Shown here piece by piece: positions 13,427 through 14,311 of a DNA stretch of 14,311 nt. Under the pieces are notes generated by a model that saw nothing but the letters and a program-made list of their open reading frames with translations, was not told where the DNA came from and made no database searches. Position 1 is the first letter of the stretch; each line of letters starts with the position of its first letter. The DNA is from Candidatus Magasanikbacteria bacterium RIFOXYD12_FULL_33_17 (lineage in GTDB: Bacteria; Patescibacteriota; Patescibacteriia; Magasanikbacterales; UBA922): contig MFRB01000033.1 of the NCBI GenBank assembly GCA_001783255.1, forward strand, positions 1-14,311, in the 5' to 3' direction. The position numbers and the translations under genes are program-made.

Positions 13427-14311
13427 ATGGAAAGTCTAGCTAAATCTTACGAACCAAAAAAATACGAAGATGATATCTATGAATCTTGGGAAAAGAGTGG
13501 ATTGTTTAATCCAGATGTTTGTATTGAAAAAGGAATAACAACAGAAGATTCTAAACCTTTTATCATAGTTTTGCCTCCACCAAACGTCACAGGAACACTT
13601 CACATGGGGCATGCGGCGATGCTTGCAATAGAAGACGTAATGATTAGATATCACCGTATGAAAGGCGACAAGACGCTTTGGGTGCCGGGTACAGATCATG
13701 CTGCTGTTGCTACTGAATCAAAAGTTGAAAAGATGCTTATTGATTCAGGAGAATTTAAAAAACCTAAAGAAGAATTGGGTAGAGAAAAATTTCTTGAGCG
13801 TGTAAATCAGTTTGCTCAAGAATCCCATGATACTATTGTCAATCAATCCAAAAAAATGGGTTCTAGTTTAGATTGGAGTAGAGAAGCTTTTACACTGGAC
13901 GACAAGAGAAATCTATCTGTCAAAACTGTTTTCAAAAAAATGTATGAAGATGGTCTTATTTATCGAGGTTACCGAGTAATCAATTGGTCAGTAAAGGGTC
14001 AATCTACTTGTAGTGATGACGAACTTGTTCATATTGAACGTCCTGCTAAGATGTATTATTTCAAATATCACAAAGATTTTCCAATTACTATAGCTACTAC
14101 TCGTCCGGAAACCAAGCTAGGGGACACAGCTGTGGCTGTAAATCCCACAGGAAAATATCAAAAATATATTGGCCAAGAATTTGAAGTAACAGACGTCGGA
14201 CAAAAAGGTCATATTCTAAAAATAAAAATTATTAGTGACGAACATGTTGATGAAAGTTTTGGTACCGGAGCTCTTGGTGTAACACCAGCTCACAGTCCTG
14301 TGGATTTTGAA
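13427..14311 (+). CDS. valS: Valyl-tRNA synthetase, N-terminal 295 residues (runs off the window)
   Basis: This class I synthetase charges tRNA-Val with valine. The visible part starts MESLAKSYEPKKYEDDIYES and carries the ValRS signature PPPNVTGTLHMGHA, with the HIGH motif as HMGH (59-62), followed by WVPGTDHAAVATESKVEK. The CP1 editing domain follows, with IATTRPETKLGDTAVAVNP (222-240) and GTGALGVTPAHSPVDFE (279-295). In most ValRS and IleRS the last motif reads HDxxD; here it is HSPVD, so one editing-site Asp is Ser. The gene is cut by the window edge, so the KMSKS motif and anticodon domain cannot be checked. It is transcribed divergently from the DHH gene. There is no Shine-Dalgarno sequence before the ATG. 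Confidence 0.97.
   Translation, partial: MESLAKSYEPKKYEDDIYESWEKSGLFNPDVCIEKGITTEDSKPFIIVLPPPNVTGTLHMGHAAMLAIEDVMIRYHRMKGDKTLWVPGTDHAAVATESKVEKMLIDSGEFKKPKEELGREKFLERVNQFAQESHDTIVNQSKKMGSSLDWSREAFTLDDKRNLSVKTVFKKMYEDGLIYRGYRVINWSVKGQSTCSDDELVHIERPAKMYYFKYHKDFPITIATTRPETKLGDTAVAVNPTGKYQKYIGQEFEVTDVGQKGHILKIKIISDEHVDESFGTGALGVTPAHSPVDFE

Noticed and set aside
1..14311. CRISPR array, tRNA, rRNA, insertion sequence, or TGA-as-glycine code
   Set aside because: Repeats are short and lack regular spacers, no RNA gene or transposase was recognised, and the DUF1697 frame ends properly at TGA.

Overview
The window is AT-rich, tightly packed bacterial chromosome. It most likely comes from the candidate phyla radiation (Patescibacteria, perhaps a Parcubacteria/Falkowbacteria-like lineage). 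That placement is an inference from four things: the BRO, SIMPL and DUF6624 protein types, the strong A/T bias, the lack of convincing Shine-Dalgarno sequences at every start examined, and the CPR-like leader repeats. TGA is used as a stop codon, which argues against the Gracilibacteria/Absconditabacteria code. No tRNA, rRNA, CRISPR array, transposase or integrase was seen.

Layout. Positions 1-3197 are all minus strand and form two transcription groups. The first is DUF6624 protein -> hexapeptide acyltransferase -> DUF1697 protein. The second has its own promoter and is BRO-family protein -> cupin -> a small gene that looks frameshifted and runs off the left edge. A divergent promoter region at about 3200-3320 separates these from the plus-strand block. 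That block is a SIMPL-domain membrane protein with a strong terminator, then enolase, a complete independent phosphoglycerate mutase (gpmI), a second gpmI paralog of the same length whose active site is largely gone, and a 940-residue membrane-anchored protein with a possible transglutaminase-like core and Sel1/TPR-like repeats. A 17-bp bidirectional terminator separates this block from a convergent DHH-family gene, which also lacks several metal ligands and the DHHA1 glycine-rich motif. The right end holds the first 295 codons of valyl-tRNA synthetase.

How the genes fit together. Enolase and the intact GpmI catalyse consecutive steps of lower glycolysis (3-phosphoglycerate -> 2-phosphoglycerate -> phosphoenolpyruvate). 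The degenerate paralog next to them is a candidate regulatory or structural pseudoenzyme. The 940-residue gene, 28 bases after it, is probably co-transcribed.

The most unusual features are two predicted pseudoenzymes (the second GpmI and the DHH protein) and the intergenic leaders. Each leader in front of eno, gpmI, the gpmI paralog, the 940-residue gene and valS is built from its own short DNA word, repeated in tandem and/or inverted copies, and the word differs at each locus.
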